Of a stretch of 5,111 bases of DNA, positions 4,708 through 5,111 are shown piece by piece. This DNA is from an uncultured Clostridia bacterium. GTDB taxonomy: Bacteria; Bacillota; Clostridia; TANB77; CAG-508. A program made the translations under genes and the position numbers. The number at the start of each line of letters is the position of its first letter. Within the stretch, counting starts at the first letter, position 1. Under the pieces are notes generated by a model. It ran no database searches. It had not been told where the DNA came from and worked only from the letters and a program-made list of their open reading frames with translations. The stretch is from positions 1 through 5,111 of the forward strand of contig CAKPKG010000045.1 in NCBI GenBank assembly GCA_934167165.1. Reading direction: 5' to 3'.

Positions 4708-4733
4708 AAAACCAATTCTTATGAATTAGTTTT
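4708..4733 (-). terminator. Rho-independent terminator of the rRNA/tRNA transcript
   Basis: On the minus strand AAAACTAATTC (4723-4733) pairs with GAATTGGTTTT (4708-4718), 11 bp with one U-G pair and a 4-nt loop. A run of T follows on the minus strand (4703-4711, overlapping the end of the stem). It begins directly after the CCA end of the tRNA. Confidence 0.85.
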
Positions 4734-4734
4734 A

Positions 4735-4810
4735 TGGCTCCCCGTGTTGGACTCGAACCAACGACCTATCGGTTAACAGCCGAGCGCTCTACCAACTGAG
4801 CTAACGGGGA
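4735..4810 (-). tRNA. tRNA-Asn (anticodon GTT), CCA encoded
   Basis: A 76-nt cloverleaf: acceptor strands TCCCCGT and ACGGGGA pair fully, with discriminator G and an encoded CCA (4735-4737). The D arm carries AGCTCAGTTGGTAGAGC, and the T arm has the GGTTCGAGTCC loop. The anticodon loop is CTGTTAA, with anticodon GTT at 4775-4777 (positions 34-36), which reads asparagine codons AAC and AAU. It lies 12 bp after the 5S rRNA in the same direction and just before a terminator, so it is the last gene of the rRNA operon. Confidence 0.97.
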
Positions 4811-4822
4811 ATATATATAAAA

Positions 4823-4938
4823 TCTGGCAACGACTTATCTTTCCAGCAGGGTAACCCGCAAGTATTTTCAGCACTGACAAGCTTAACTTCTGTGTTCGGG
4901 ATGGGAACAGGTGGGTCCTCGTCGTAATTGTCACCAGA
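4823..4938 (-). rRNA. rrf: 5S ribosomal RNA
   Basis: About 116 nt. The termini TCTGG and CCAGA pair to close helix I. The universally conserved block CCGAACACAGAAGTTAAGC (loop C and helix III) is intact, as is the CTGCTGGAAAGATAAG region near the 3' end. Exact ends are uncertain by a few bases because processing sites cannot be read from sequence. It is co-oriented with the tRNA-Asn and with a 23S rRNA presumed to end at the right edge of the window. Confidence 0.95.
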
Positions 4939-4980
4939 AAATTGTTAACTTTTTAATGTACTATTTTGAGTACGTTCTGT

Positions 4981-5009
4981 ATTATAATATATTATTTTCT
5001 ATTTTGCAA
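4981..5009 (-). promoter_or_regulatory. Candidate promoter in the 23S-5S spacer
   Basis: On the minus strand TTGCAA (5004-5009), a 17-bp spacer and consensus TATAAT (4981-4986). Predicted start is near 4974, directly before a small hairpin (GTACT / AGTAC, 4958-4973) and about 36 nt before the 5S rRNA. The spacer is extremely AT-rich, so chance matches are likelier than usual, but both boxes and the spacing are good. The last bases of the window (minus-strand TTAACC at 5106-5111) resemble the usual 3' end of 23S rRNA, so the spacer is probably about 170 nt long. Confidence 0.5.
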
Positions 5010-5111
5010 TATATAATACAAATTTTTTTAATTTTTAGCACACTGAAAAATATACAGATAAAGAATTGATAATCTTGATTACACCGTATCTACTTAACTT
5101 TTTATGGTTAA

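Overview
The window looks like a chromosomal segment of a low-GC Firmicute, most likely a clostridial relative. It is very AT-rich, the ribosome binding sites are AGGAGG-like, and the promoters are strong sigma-A types, often with an extended -10 (TGn). The 5S rRNA and tRNA-Asn are typical of Firmicutes. I cannot name a genus from sequence alone.

Layout, read in the main (minus-strand) direction from the right edge. The end of an rRNA operon comes first: the 23S 3' end probably lies at or just beyond base 5111, followed by 5S rRNA (4823-4938), tRNA-Asn (4735-4810) and a terminator (4708-4733). A promoter between 23S and 5S could give the 5S-tRNA pair its own transcript. An accessory zone of small unrecognised genes follows (about 4617-1982). 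It holds a two-helix membrane protein (4043-4498), a multiply frameshifted gene (3577-3992), a 104-aa soluble protein (3112-3426), a decayed MerR helix-turn-helix fragment (about 2963-3067), a single-helix membrane protein on the plus strand (2487-2897) and an 80-aa cysteine-rich protein (1982-2224). Last is a two-gene ABC exporter operon: a NatA/YhaQ-type ATPase (860-1756) and a NatB-type permease (1-858, running off the left edge). It starts from its own promoter at 1788-1816.

The most striking feature is a family of three homologous cassettes of about 105 bp (2233-2336, 3437-3543, 4506-4617). Each sits directly in front of a different, apparently unrelated small minus-strand gene. Each runs from a -35 box to the ribosome binding site, so it supplies both the promoter and the whole 5' leader RNA. 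The three leaders can fold into the same two hairpins with compensatory base changes. The loop of the first hairpin carries a CCUU-type sequence that could pair with the gene's own Shine-Dalgarno sequence, and the pairing covaries in the one copy where the Shine-Dalgarno differs. This suggests a mobile or duplicated control module that places several accessory genes under one RNA-based regulatory logic.

The only plus-strand gene has a different short leader that can form an H-type pseudoknot just before its ribosome binding site. Hairpin terminators separate most transcription units, so the accessory zone is a series of independent mono- or bicistronic units. The relics (frameshifted gene, MerR fragment) suggest gene turnover at this post-rRNA/tRNA site.
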